From Clostridiales bacterium (GTDB lineage: Bacteria; Bacillota; Clostridia; Christensenellales; Aristaeellaceae), in contig JAHZHX010000017.1 in assembly GCA_019420065.1 (NCBI GenBank), forward strand, positions 1-21,382: 21,382 bases of DNA, read 5' to 3'. Below, piece after piece: positions 1-8,428 of this stretch; the stretch's first letter is position 1; every line of letters starts with the position of its first letter. The notes under the pieces are model-generated. The model saw only the letters and a program-made list of their open reading frames with translations, had not been told where the DNA came from and searched no databases. Made by a program: the position numbers and the translations under genes.

Positions 1-926
1 ACCGTCAGCGCGCTGTCGCAGGCGTAGATCGCGCTCTGCGCCCCGCGCGGATGGATGCACGATACGTCGCTCCCCGCGCCCTGGAGGGTCACATGGCTGC
101 AATCGATCACCTGCACCCAGCCGTTGATGACCGTGCCGGCGGCCAGCCGCAGCGTCAGGTGCTCGCCCAGAAAGCCGCGCAGGGTCACGTTTTCGGCGTA
201 GGTCCCGGCGGGGATCCACAGGGTCGCCGCCTGCGACAGGTATTTGGGGCACGCGTCCAGGCTCGCCTGGATACCGCCCTTCCAAGGGATGGTTGCGGAA
301 TCCGTTTTTTCGACGATGTTTTTGGCGTGCACAGTTTCGGCAATGACGGTCTGCGCATTCAGCCCGCCCGCATCCAGACGCATCTTTTCCACGCCGTCCA
401 CGTTGGCGCGAATGTTAGAATCGTGCTCCACCGCCATCGTGATGCCGCTTCCGTCCACGGTGACGGAGTTTGTTTTGACTTCGCCGGATGTGACCGGTTC
501 CCACTGGACAGGTTGTACTGCAATGCATCGCCGAAGTATTCCGTCCGCGGTATTCAGCCATAGCATGTCGGGAAATGGCTCTTTTTCCAATTCCTCGGTG
601 CTTGACGCGTAGTATATCTTGGCATTTTTCAGCTCTTCGCCCAGGTTGCTTACATCGCTCGCCTTGGCCATAAGCGTGATCGCCTTCGCCGTCTGCCTGA
701 TCTGGGTTTCATTGTCTTCGCTTTTGCGAATCTGCTGCCATACTGCCGGCTCGAACGATTTTTCGCTCAACCCTTCGCCGCTGATGTTTTCGTCGTCGAT
801 GTGCGTCAGCTCGTATCTGAGCTGCTCGTTGAGCTGGTACAGATAGCTCATGATCCTTCGGATTGCTTCCTTGTCGCTCAGATCGTTTTCATCGATCTTG
901 GGCATATTCAGCGTGACTTTGCCCAT
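1..926 (-). CDS. Tail fibre / beta-helix tail protein, C-terminus cut by window edge
   Basis: An open frame runs from an ATG at 926 to the left edge without a stop (308 codons seen). The start overlaps the end of the upstream structural gene by 19 nt, as expected for coupled translation in this late operon. Residues 1-60 are polar and helical (NMPKIDENDLSDKEAIRRIM). The middle holds short beta-type repeats. From about residue 225 the sequence reads like the start of a right-handed beta helix (IPAGTYAENVTLRG, LRLAAGTVING, VTLQGAG), the fold of phage tailspikes and pectate-lyase-like proteins. A role as a host-surface binding or degrading tail appendage is inferred from the fold signature and from its place after the head/tail genes. 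No catalytic residues can be assigned in the visible part. Confidence 0.75.
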   Translation of the reverse strand, partial: MGKVTLNMPKIDENDLSDKEAIRRIMSYLYQLNEQLRYELTHIDDENISGEGLSEKSFEPAVWQQIRKSEDNETQIRQTAKAITLMAKASDVSNLGEELKNAKIYYASSTEELEKEPFPDMLWLNTADGILRRCIAVQPVQWEPVTSGEVKTNSVTVDGSGITMAVEHDSNIRANVDGVEKMRLDAGGLNAQTVIAETVHAKNIVEKTDSATIPWKGGIQASLDACPKYLSQAATLWIPAGTYAENVTLRGFLGEHLTLRLAAGTVINGWVQVIDCSHVTLQGAGSDVSCIHPRGAQSAIYACDSALT

Positions 927-2719
927 GCGCTGCCTCCCTGTCCGTCTCCGCCGCTGGTTACGATGCGTGCGATGTTGTAGATCATCGTCTCTCCCCGTCC
1001 GCTTATCCGCATTTTCAGATGGTCGCATCGCCGCGGAAATACCGGCATCAGCAGTGTCCGCTGCATTGCATCCTCGTTGGTCAAGTCCATTTTCCGCTTC
1101 CACGCGCCCTGCCCGTCATACCGCACATCGCATCTCACAGCGCTTCCCGCTGCCATGGATACCTTGATGTTGTATCGCGTGACATATTTGTGGTCGATGG
1201 TTTCTGTACCTTCTGTTCCCGTCTCCGCTTCCCATTCGATTGTGCGCTCCGGTGTCCCCTGCGTCCCCAGCATGCAGATCAGCTCTCCTGTATCGTTGTT
1301 TAACGCGTACAGGTCGCCGTCGTATGGGACAAAGGCCAGCGCCTCAAAGCCGTCCTCCTCCAGCCATATGCCCCTCTGCGTGTCATAAACATACACATGC
1401 CATGTGTCTCGCTCATACGCGCTCAGATAGTATCGTGCGTCCAGCGCGCCGCCTACCGCCTTATCCAGCACGATTTCTGGTAGTTTATCCGATACGCTTC
1501 CTGGCAGGCTGCCGTCATAGGCCTCAATACCCGCACGGCTGACATAGTACAGCGTCCCGTCCACAATGGTAAGACTCTTCTCGCACCCGCTCTTTACGCC
1601 CCGCAGCTGCGTTGTCATGACCTGAAAATTCTTCGGCTGCGCTCCGTATATGCGGTGTACGCATTTCTCTTTGAAAAACAGGGGATATCCGCCGTAGGTG
1701 ATCGCGCCCGTGAATGGCCCGTCGCTTCCCAGCGACACCGTGTAGCTGTCCGTTCCGATCCCCTGATAGACGCGCCAGTTTTTGAAGTCTCCCAGCTTGC
1801 TGGCATATAGCTCGTTGACCGTATTTCCGTCTGCGTCCTGCCCATAATGGCAGCCCCACAGGCGGTTTTCGCTCTCGATCACAAATTCCATTTTCGGCAC
1901 GCTGCGCCGGATGGACAGTCCGCCGCTTTGCGTACACGCTTCATCCAGCAGCCCCAGAACAACAATGCTGTCGTCCGCTGCGCTGTATACATACGCGCTT
2001 CCATTGAGCGCTGCGATTTGCTTTTTCGCGCTCTCGCCTGCGTTCTCGTCTGCCTCCGCGCCGCTGATGGTCACCGTGTCGCCCGCGTGGAACAGGCTTC
2101 CAACGCCCGTATACCCGATGCGCGTGTACACCGTCAGAATCTCGTTCCACGTCCCGTAGGTGCTGCTGTACATGCGCAGGATGTGCGTCTGATCGCTCGT
2201 ATCGATCCAGTACGCGCCATTTTCTGGCGCGGCTGGCTCTGTGGCGCTCACCGTCACATTGCTTATATCCGACCCGTCCACGCGGCACATGGCATAGCTT
2301 ACGCTGCCGGTCGTCGTGAGCGTGCCCTCCATGTCGCCGCAGTCCGTCAGATCTACCGTGTTGAAGTACTTCTTATCCGGGAAGATCAGCACATACGCGC
2401 CAAAGCTCACAAGCCGCTTGGGCTGCGCGTCCTCTGCGGTTGACAGCGTAATTCCGCTTACCTCGCTCTCGCCGTAGTAAACCTTTGCGCCGTCGGTATA
2501 GCACAGCTTTTCCTTGGCAAGCAGCGCTCCGGGTGCGGTCAGTGTTTTCACCGTACCGCGCGGACGGCGCGTGCAGAGCAGGGGATATTCGCGCGTGCTG
2601 AGATTGATCGCACGCGCGAACTCGCCGTCGCTGATGCGTTCGTTCCGGTTGATTCCGCCAAACACGCTTGTTATCGTCTGCCGCGCGCGCTTACGGCGAA
2701 GCCCTGGTAGATATGCCAC
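908..2719 (-). CDS. Putative head/tail completion (DNA-stabilisation-like) structural protein, 603 aa
   Basis: This 603-residue protein begins MAYLPGLRRKRARQTITSVF followed by GGINRN. It is rich in short beta strands, aromatic residues and Asp/Gly turns throughout (for example YGGYPLFFKEKCVHRIYG near the middle), with no membrane segment or signal peptide. The composition and position, just after the capsid and small head genes and before the tail fibre, resemble the beta-propeller-like stopper or stabilisation proteins of short-tailed phages (the P22 gp10 or T7 gp12 type). That is a family-level inference from context and not a motif match. The ATG at 2719 lies 3 nt after the end of the 130-residue gene, so the two are probably translationally coupled. 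Confidence 0.6.
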   Translation of the reverse strand: MAYLPGLRRKRARQTITSVFGGINRNERISDGEFARAINLSTREYPLLCTRRPRGTVKTLTAPGALLAKEKLCYTDGAKVYYGESEVSGITLSTAEDAQPKRLVSFGAYVLIFPDKKYFNTVDLTDCGDMEGTLTTTGSVSYAMCRVDGSDISNVTVSATEPAAPENGAYWIDTSDQTHILRMYSSTYGTWNEILTVYTRIGYTGVGSLFHAGDTVTISGAEADENAGESAKKQIAALNGSAYVYSAADDSIVVLGLLDEACTQSGGLSIRRSVPKMEFVIESENRLWGCHYGQDADGNTVNELYASKLGDFKNWRVYQGIGTDSYTVSLGSDGPFTGAITYGGYPLFFKEKCVHRIYGAQPKNFQVMTTQLRGVKSGCEKSLTIVDGTLYYVSRAGIEAYDGSLPGSVSDKLPEIVLDKAVGGALDARYYLSAYERDTWHVYVYDTQRGIWLEEDGFEALAFVPYDGDLYALNNDTGELICMLGTQGTPERTIEWEAETGTEGTETIDHKYVTRYNIKVSMAAGSAVRCDVRYDGQGAWKRKMDLTNEDAMQRTLLMPVFPRRCDHLKMRISGRGETMIYNIARIVTSGGDGQGGSAWAKSR

Positions 2720-2721
2720 TT

Positions 2722-3114
2722 TTAGAACCTCCAGCCTCGTACTGTGTTTCCCGTCCTGTGCGTGCGGTTAAAGCGATTCTTGTACGTCAGCAGCGCGTTA
2801 TTGTATAGCGCCTGCGCGTTTTCATAGGCTGTCGTATCCACATTCAAAAGCGCGATCTGCGCGTTGACATACTGGATGTATGCCTCCTGATAGGGCGGCT
2901 GCGCCAGCACTGCATAGTCGTCCGTCATGTCTTCCATGGCTGCTATCTCCCGCGCCTTTCGCTCTTCCTCCGGCGACAAAACGTGCGTTTCCAGCACCTC
3001 GTGCAGCATGAGCTTTTCGAGGTCTAAAAGCCACTTGCGCTTGATGCTTTCCTGCACGTCGTTTGGGTTCTTCCGGTCAATATCGTAAAGCAGTTCCCTT
3101 GCCGTCGTCGCCAT
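2722..3114 (-). CDS. Small helical head-region protein (possible head-tail adaptor), 130 aa
   Basis: Two ATGs lie two codons apart (3120 and 3114). The GAGGG ribosome site sits 1 nt from the first but 7 nt from the second, so the start at 3114 (MATTARELLYDI) is preferred. The protein is mostly alpha-helical, has many charged residues in its first half, and has a basic C-terminus (NRFNRTHRTGNTVRGWRF). I do not recognise the family with certainty. Its place between the capsid gene and the 603-residue structural gene is where short-tailed phages keep head-tail adaptor proteins, so an adaptor role is a reasonable but unproven guess. Confidence 0.65.
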   Translation of the reverse strand: MATTARELLYDIDRKNPNDVQESIKRKWLLDLEKLMLHEVLETHVLSPEEERKAREIAAMEDMTDDYAVLAQPPYQEAYIQYVNAQIALLNVDTTAYENAQALYNNALLTYKNRFNRTHRTGNTVRGWRF

Positions 3115-3126
3115 GGCCATGCCCTC

Positions 3127-3387
3127 TTACACGCGTGAGGCCATTTCGCTCGAGTAGCGCTCATACGCCGCCGCCGTGCGCTGCGCGTCCTCCATCTGCT
3201 GCAAGCGCTGCGCCGCCCAATAGGGCACCTCGACCTCAACGCCCTTCTTGACCAGAATGTTTTCCCGACCGTTGCTCACAAAGATTGCGTCCTCCTCCTG
3301 CGGCAGCGCGCGCGGAAGATGTACGATCACCTTGCCCTGCGTTACGTCGCTTCTCTCCTGCTGCTCGGTCTTTTTCTCGTTTGTCAT
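3127..3387 (-). CDS. Small conserved-type protein next to the capsid gene, 86 aa
   Basis: The start ATG at 3387 has a good AAGGCGGT site 8 nt upstream. After a charged N-terminus (MTNEKKTEQQERSDV), residues 18-60 form a compact strand-rich stretch (KVIVHLPRA, AIFVSNGRENILVKKG, VEVEVPYWAAQRL) and the rest is helical. Small proteins of this shape, with a nucleotide-like VNGR/KKG turn and a final V-P-x-x-x-A-x-x-L helix, often accompany N4-gp56-type capsid genes in Bacillota prophages. I recall this as a pattern but cannot name a characterised member. A head accessory role is inferred from the position only. Confidence 0.7.
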   Translation of the reverse strand: MTNEKKTEQQERSDVTQGKVIVHLPRALPQEEDAIFVSNGRENILVKKGVEVEVPYWAAQRLQQMEDAQRTAAAYERYSSEMASRV

Positions 3388-3454
3388 TCTGTTACCGCCT
3401 TTCTATGTATGATGCGGCGGGAAAGACGGCATCCGCCTTCCCCGCCATTTGTTA

Positions 3455-4906
3455 TTAAGCGTACTGCTCGTAGTCGCTTTCTTCCCATTCGTCCAGCACG
3501 TCCTTGGCCGTGGCGCTGTACTTGGACAGGCACTCCACGCGCAGCATGCGCTCCTGATACAGGATCGCCGTCGCCTGCTCGAACTTGTAGCCGATGGTGC
3601 TCTTCAGCTCCAGCGGGCCGCCCGCCAGGCGCTTGTCGTGGTAGATCATTTCAAGCCCCGCGCCGTCCGGATCGATGACGCCGTATGCGTCCTTGCCCAG
3701 GAACATGCAGGCAAACACCGCGTTCTGCTTCTTGTCGCTGTGCAGCTCCTTGCCGCCCTCGCCGGGGTTCAGATAGTTGTTCTGAGCAGGAGTTTTTGCG
3801 GGCGCTTTGCTCAGATACAAATACTTGTTGGTCGCGTCCGTGCCGCTAATGAGCAGCTGCTCCACGTTATCGCCGCTCTGCTCCAGCAGCACATAACGCC
3901 CTACCAGCGCCTTGGCAACGTCCGCGCTCAGGTCCTCGCTGACCGTAATGCGGTACGCGGTTGCCGTGCCGTAGGTCGCCGTGCCCGTCGCGCTGGCCGA
4001 ATAGGCGCTCACGGTCAGATAGCGGCTGGTCTCCCCGCACAGGGGCTTGGGCGCGTATACCTTGGCGTTGGTCGTCACGATAAAACGCACGCCGTGCAGC
4101 TCGCCGATTTCGCCGTTGAAGATTTCTTCCACCGCCGCGTACTGATGCGCGTCCGTCCAGTCCTCATCCCGGCGAATGTCGTACTTGCAATACGGGTGGA
4201 TCAGCGCCACATAATAGCGTCCGTCCACCTGCGGCACCTTGTCCACCTCCATCTTGGTCGCCGCCTGCGCCACCATGTCGCCCGTTAGGTACGACTTGCC
4301 CGTCATCTTCCAGCGCACGTCATTTTCCGTCGCCGTGCCGGTCGAGCTGACAGTATCAGCGCACATAACGTTCGTGCCGGCAAGCAGCTCGTTGCGGATC
4401 AAAAGATCCTGCGTCTGCGCAGCGGCGCTGCCCAGCTCCTCCGTGGCCGCAAGGCCCACGTTGTCCAGCGCGTGCAGATCCAGCACGTCGCTCTTTTCCA
4501 CATAGTCGCCGTGCTGGGCGATCATTTTGCTCACAACCGTTTCGCCCATCTTGCGGCCGTTGGGGTTCACGCCCTCCACCAGCGCCTTCATCGCGGGCGG
4601 CAGCGTTTTCCACTTGCGCCATTCCACCGTTTTGCCGCGCCCGCGCGGCAGCGGCTGGCGCATGCCGAACTGCGCAAAGTAGCGCTTGTCGCGGCTGTTT
4701 TCCAACAGCTCCGTGTCGTAATAGGTCTTCAACGTCGGATCCAGCGTATAACCCGCGTTGAACGCCGTGGTCGCGCCGGTGTTGGCGTTGGTGTAGCCCG
4801 CGGTCGTGTTGACCACGTTACCCTCGCCAAACGTGTCCAGGCGCATGCTGCCATGCGCGAACAGCGTTTTTACCGCTGTCCACAGCATGAGGATAAATCT
4901 TTTCAC
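3455..4906 (-). CDS. Major capsid protein, N4-gp56 family
   Basis: The 483-residue protein builds the capsid shell. The family call rests on the length and on a sequence typical of the N4-gp56 capsid group: YTLDPTLKTYYDTELLENS, RYFAQFGMRQPLPRGRGKTV with EWRKWKTLPP, and LDLHALDNVGLAATEELG followed by DLLIRNELLAG. The start is a GTG at 4906 with AGGGAGG 7 nt upstream. An in-frame ATG at 4846 begins MRLDTFGEG but has no ribosome site, so the first 20 residues (VKRFILMLWTAVKTLFAHGS) are probably translated. MRLDTFGEG closely matches MRLDLFGEG near the start of the scaffold. Together with the adjacent Prp-type protease this suggests N-terminal cleavage. The gene lies 31 nt after the scaffold gene. 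Confidence 0.92.
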   Translation of the reverse strand: MKRFILMLWTAVKTLFAHGSMRLDTFGEGNVVNTTAGYTNANTGATTAFNAGYTLDPTLKTYYDTELLENSRDKRYFAQFGMRQPLPRGRGKTVEWRKWKTLPPAMKALVEGVNPNGRKMGETVVSKMIAQHGDYVEKSDVLDLHALDNVGLAATEELGSAAAQTQDLLIRNELLAGTNVMCADTVSSTGTATENDVRWKMTGKSYLTGDMVAQAATKMEVDKVPQVDGRYYVALIHPYCKYDIRRDEDWTDAHQYAAVEEIFNGEIGELHGVRFIVTTNAKVYAPKPLCGETSRYLTVSAYSASATGTATYGTATAYRITVSEDLSADVAKALVGRYVLLEQSGDNVEQLLISGTDATNKYLYLSKAPAKTPAQNNYLNPGEGGKELHSDKKQNAVFACMFLGKDAYGVIDPDGAGLEMIYHDKRLAGGPLELKSTIGYKFEQATAILYQERMLRVECLSKYSATAKDVLDEWEESDYEQYA

Positions 4907-4937
4907 TCGTTTTCCTCCCTTTTGCGGGAGAGGGATA

Positions 4938-5930
4938 TTAAGGGCGTATGCCCTGCTCTCCCGCCATCACGCGGCGCCGGATTTCCGCGCGCTCCGCCCG
5001 GGTGTAGCTCCTCGGGTCGCGCTGCGGCGCGCCGCCTCCTGTCTGTGTCAGGCTGTTCTCCTGCGGGCGGATGCTGCCCGCCTGGATGGCCTGGCTCATT
5101 GCGCGCTTTGTTGTCGCTTCTGTCTGCGCGATATTGCGCCGCATCAGCTCGTCGCCATGCAGCGCCATGTACGCCTGCCGCAGCGTCAGACCGCCTCCCG
5201 GCCCCGTCATGCGCACAAACGCCGCGTTTTGCGCCTCGGCGTTCAGGTCAAAGTCCGGGAACTCGCGCTTCAGCTCCTCTTCCTGCCGCCTGAGATTGCT
5301 CAGGTGGTTTCGCAGCTGCTCCTGCTCCAGACTCCTGCGCTCCTCCGCCTGCCGCTGGCGCTCGCGCTGCTCCAGCTGCTTGATGTGCTTGAGCGTGCTC
5401 GTCGGCACGCCCTTTTCCAGCGCCTCCTGCTCGTACAGCCTGTCGTCGTCCGCAATCGCCTGGGTCAGTTTTTCAATGTCCAGACTCTCAGCGTCGTCCG
5501 CCAGCACGCCGTACATGGGCGCAACGTTCATGAGCGCCTGCATTGCCGCGTTATAGCGCTTGTCCTGTTCTTCGCGCCTGCGGAAGCGCTCCTGTACGGC
5601 TGCGCGCACATGCTCGCCGTACTCCTTGGCCCAGCGGCCTTTGATCGCTTCCTCAAAGGTTTCTGGCGCTTGCTGCTGTGTCTGCGCTGCATCCGCGTTG
5701 GCAGCGGGGACCTGCCTGACCGCCTCCGGCTGCGGGCGGCGGACTGCCTGCCGCTGCACTGCCGGGAAGATGTTCGGCCTACGCCCTTCGCGCGCGGGGA
5801 GCGCGTTTACACCCGCGTTTTCGCTTTCTGTGCCCGCTCCTGTCTGTGCGGTTTCCGCAGCCGCCGCACCCTCCGCTGCTGCCGCGTCTCCCTCGCCAAA
5901 CAGATCCAGCCGCATTTCAAGCTTTTCCAT
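4938..5930 (-). CDS. Capsid scaffolding protein
   Basis: This 330-residue protein has the make-up of a phage scaffold: a low-complexity Ala/Glu/Gln/Pro N-terminal third, a long charged coiled coil (about residues 190-235, with QLEQRERQRQAEERRSLEQE and similar runs), and a basic helical C-terminus (RAERAEIRRRVM) that would bind capsid subunits. The longest frame starts with TTG at 5936, but the AAGGGAG site is only about 1 nt from that codon and 7 nt from the ATG at 5930, so ATG (MEKLEMRLDLFGEG) is chosen. It begins 2 nt after the protease stop and precedes the capsid gene. Its MRLDLFGEG motif is shared with the capsid protein and resembles the N-terminal motif cleaved by Prp proteases. Confidence 0.88.
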   Translation of the reverse strand: MEKLEMRLDLFGEGDAAAAEGAAAAETAQTGAGTESENAGVNALPAREGRRPNIFPAVQRQAVRRPQPEAVRQVPAANADAAQTQQQAPETFEEAIKGRWAKEYGEHVRAAVQERFRRREEQDKRYNAAMQALMNVAPMYGVLADDAESLDIEKLTQAIADDDRLYEQEALEKGVPTSTLKHIKQLEQRERQRQAEERRSLEQEQLRNHLSNLRRQEEELKREFPDFDLNAEAQNAAFVRMTGPGGGLTLRQAYMALHGDELMRRNIAQTEATTKRAMSQAIQAGSIRPQENSLTQTGGGAPQRDPRSYTRAERAEIRRRVMAGEQGIRP

Positions 5931-5932
5931 GG

Positions 5933-6382
5933 TCAATCTCCCTTCTGCCCGTCGGTGGGCGAGCCCTCGCGTACATCGTACAGGAATTTTTTCAGGTATG
6001 TAACTCCCCCTTCCTCGCCCTTGTCCATCAGTCGCTTGTCATCAAAGGGCACGCCGGTCATTACCTGGCACTTCACCGCCTCCGGCCACTTTTGCATCAT
6101 CATCAACAGCCCGCCATAGCACATGCCGATTGCCACCCGGCACGTTTTGAAGCGCCACCGGCGCGCGTTGATGCGCACCGCCGCGATCCCGCTGTCGTGC
6201 AGCGTGTAGGTGCCCCGCAGCCGCGCCCATCCCTTGCGCCGGAAGCCGTTCACCGCGCCGCACAGCGCGTATAAAAGCGCGCTCGCCCCCGCGCACTGCT
6301 GCTTGTTTTTTTCGCTGTTCTTCGGCGCGTGCCCCGCGATAATCAGCCGCAGCTCCCGCGGCCAGTAGTAAGCCCGTATCAT
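5933..6382 (-). CDS. Prp-family (DUF464) cysteine protease, phage type
   Basis: Residues 14-34 read IIAGHA, then ten residues, then QCAGASALLYAL. This is the Prp signature G-H-x(11)-C-A with a His18/Cys30 spacing of 12, the same as the catalytic pair H22/C34 reported for Staphylococcus aureus Prp. A later GLLMMMQKWPEAV segment matches the family's C-terminal helix and YPE-V strand. Prp normally trims ribosomal protein L27. In phage 80alpha the host enzyme also trims capsid and scaffold at an L27-like N-terminal motif (established in the literature as I recall it). Here the gene lies between portal and scaffold and ends 2 nt before the scaffold ATG, so virion maturation is the likely role. At 149 residues it is longer than the usual 105-115; the extra part is a basic central stretch and a C-terminal tail. 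Confidence 0.8.
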   Translation of the reverse strand: MIRAYYWPRELRLIIAGHAPKNSEKNKQQCAGASALLYALCGAVNGFRRKGWARLRGTYTLHDSGIAAVRINARRWRFKTCRVAIGMCYGGLLMMMQKWPEAVKCQVMTGVPFDDKRLMDKGEEGGVTYLKKFLYDVREGSPTDGQKGD

Positions 6383-6400
6383 TTTCCCTCGCTCCTTTCG

Positions 6401-8413
6401 TTATTCCGGTCTGGTGCTTTCGTCCACCAGCCCGCGCGCCTTTGCGCCGTTTGTGTGCTCCGCTTTCTGCGCTCCTGTGACCGGGTCGTTTTTGATCTTT
6501 GCGCCCGACGCTTGCATCGGTACTGTCTGATCGCCTCCAGCGCCGCTCATAATCATGCCCGCGATTTGCTCTGCCGCCGCCGGGTCGTACCGCTGCGCCA
6601 GCTGTAGCGCCAGCTGCTGGTACTGTGCGAGCCGCTGCGCCATGTCGCCCATCGCGCGCACCTTAAGCTTTAGCTCATCCCGACCGTCAAAGTCCATCAT
6701 GTCCAGCATCATCAGCGTCTGATCGGTCATCTGCGGGTTGAATACGCCCAGCCCTGCCAGCTCCTTGGCCAGCTCGTTCTGGGCAAGGCGCGTGTAGGTC
6801 GTTTCCTTCTCCGCGCTCACCTTCAGGTCAAAAACAGGCAAACGGTACATTTCCGTCCCGTTGTAGTCCATGCCCATGGCCTTTTTTTGCAGCCGCTCAT
6901 TGCTGTACTCCACATATTCGGCTGCCCCCTGCTCGCCGATAATGCGGAATTGCCGCGGCATGTCGTAAAACTGGCGAATCAGCTCGATGGTCATTTCGCC
7001 GATGCGCTTCATCGCGCGGTAGCTGCCCATTGAAAACGCGCGCGTGTTCTTTCCCGCTGTCTCGATCATCGCCGCAATGGCGCTGTATGCCGTCACCCCG
7101 CCACTCGTCATGCCGTTGGCCACGTCCTGGCTGCCGCTCGTTTGCTTCAGCTCCTCGATCTTGTTGCCAAGCACCTGCACGCAGATGCCCGGCAGCTCCG
7201 GGATCACGATGGGGTACAGGTCGCTCGACGGATCGTTTCCGTCGTACCCGATAATGACCTTTGTCCAGTCCATCAGATCCTCGTTGTTCACGCCGCCGTC
7301 GTGCCGCTCGAAAAACCGGGGATAGGCGCGCATCAAGGTGTTTGTAACCACCGCGCTGTTCATCAGATCGATCTGCTCCTGGGCGCTCTTGTTCACGTCG
7401 ATCAGGCCAAACCCCGCGCACGATCCCTCTACCGGGTAGAACGCGTCCACCACAAAGGGATACATCCCATGGTCGTACCAGCCGCGCACGCTCGGCGGCT
7501 CCATGCCCTCCGGCGCGTTGTCGTCGTCCTCGCTGGCATAGAGCACGGTCGTGCCCACGTACTTGCAGTAGTGCAGCACGGTCTTTTGCCCGTTCCAGGT
7601 CTTGTAGTACCAGTCCACCACCGCCACGCGGCTGTCGCCCGTCTGCTTTTGGTCGTCGCTTGCGTACTCGCGCACCTGAAAGCCCCCGCCGTTCATCGAG
7701 CGTTCGCGCAGCTCGGGATAGCGCTCGCGCAGGAACTCGCGTTCGATCATTTCCACGTGGAACACGTTTGCGCTCTTTTGAATATCCTGCCTGCCCGGTT
7801 CCCAGAAAAGATTGAGCACATCCACCGGCGTGATGCATATGTCGCCCAGGCCGTTTAGCTTTTCCGTATCCCACAGCACGGCGTATACGCCCGTTCCGCT
7901 GCGCCCCTTGCGCCAGGTGTTTACGTCGTACGCGTCCCGCACGTCGCACTGCTCCAGCACCACCGGCAGTATGGCGCTGAGCCGTCTCGCCTCCTCCTCG
8001 TCGCTTTGCTCGCGCGCGAGCACATTGATTGTCGGAAACGCCGTCATCGCGTCGGAATGCAATATGTTCAGCGCGTTAAACAGCCATGCGCTTTTGGTCT
8101 GGTAGCGGCTGCCCTCGTCGCCTCCGCGCCCCTCGATCAGCTCCCAGTGCCGCTGCCGGTACCATAGCTCGTTTTTGACCACCCGGTCGTCCTGCGCCGC
8201 CTTTCCCGCCTTGTAGCGCGCAAGGATTTCATTTGCCCTCCTCAGCCGCGCCGCCGTCATGCGATTGCCCGACTGCCTTTCCGCGCGCCGTCTTCCGTCG
8301 TTTTCCGGCATGCTGCGCGCCGGCATGACGCCGCTGCCTCCGGCAATCCCCGGCATTTCCGCGCCTGCGCCGCCCGTGTAGCCGCCGATCGGTACGCCCA
8401 TTGTCCCCTGCAT
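6401..8413 (-). CDS. Portal protein (P22-like type)
   Basis: The 670-residue protein would form the dodecameric ring through which DNA enters and leaves the capsid. The call rests on the length, its location between large terminase and scaffold, and the sequence pattern. A disordered Gly-rich N-terminus is followed by YQTKSAWLFNALNILHSDAM, then TWRKGRSGTGVYAVLWD, then the long stem and crown helices (SAQEQIDLMNSAVVTNTLMR; YSAIAAMIETAGKNTRAFSM with GSYRAMKRIGEM), and a Gln/Ala-rich C-terminal helix. This is typical of the large portals of short-tailed phages. The ATG at 8413 has GGGAGG 8 nt upstream and lies 15 nt after the terminase stop. Confidence 0.88.
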   Translation of the reverse strand: MQGTMGVPIGGYTGGAGAEMPGIAGGSGVMPARSMPENDGRRRAERQSGNRMTAARLRRANEILARYKAGKAAQDDRVVKNELWYRQRHWELIEGRGGDEGSRYQTKSAWLFNALNILHSDAMTAFPTINVLAREQSDEEEARRLSAILPVVLEQCDVRDAYDVNTWRKGRSGTGVYAVLWDTEKLNGLGDICITPVDVLNLFWEPGRQDIQKSANVFHVEMIEREFLRERYPELRERSMNGGGFQVREYASDDQKQTGDSRVAVVDWYYKTWNGQKTVLHYCKYVGTTVLYASEDDDNAPEGMEPPSVRGWYDHGMYPFVVDAFYPVEGSCAGFGLIDVNKSAQEQIDLMNSAVVTNTLMRAYPRFFERHDGGVNNEDLMDWTKVIIGYDGNDPSSDLYPIVIPELPGICVQVLGNKIEELKQTSGSQDVANGMTSGGVTAYSAIAAMIETAGKNTRAFSMGSYRAMKRIGEMTIELIRQFYDMPRQFRIIGEQGAAEYVEYSNERLQKKAMGMDYNGTEMYRLPVFDLKVSAEKETTYTRLAQNELAKELAGLGVFNPQMTDQTLMMLDMMDFDGRDELKLKVRAMGDMAQRLAQYQQLALQLAQRYDPAAAEQIAGMIMSGAGGDQTVPMQASGAKIKNDPVTGAQKAEHTNGAKARGLVDESTRPE

Positions 8414-8428
8414 CCGCTATTACCTCCC

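Noticed and set aside
3449..4288. Long plus-strand open frame opposite the capsid gene
   Set aside because: It is antisense to a recognised gene in GC-rich DNA, has a His/Arg/Leu-rich composition and no ribosome site or family match. The same holds for the long plus-strand frames at 4806-6119, 7142-7858, 8441-9841 and 10482-11507.
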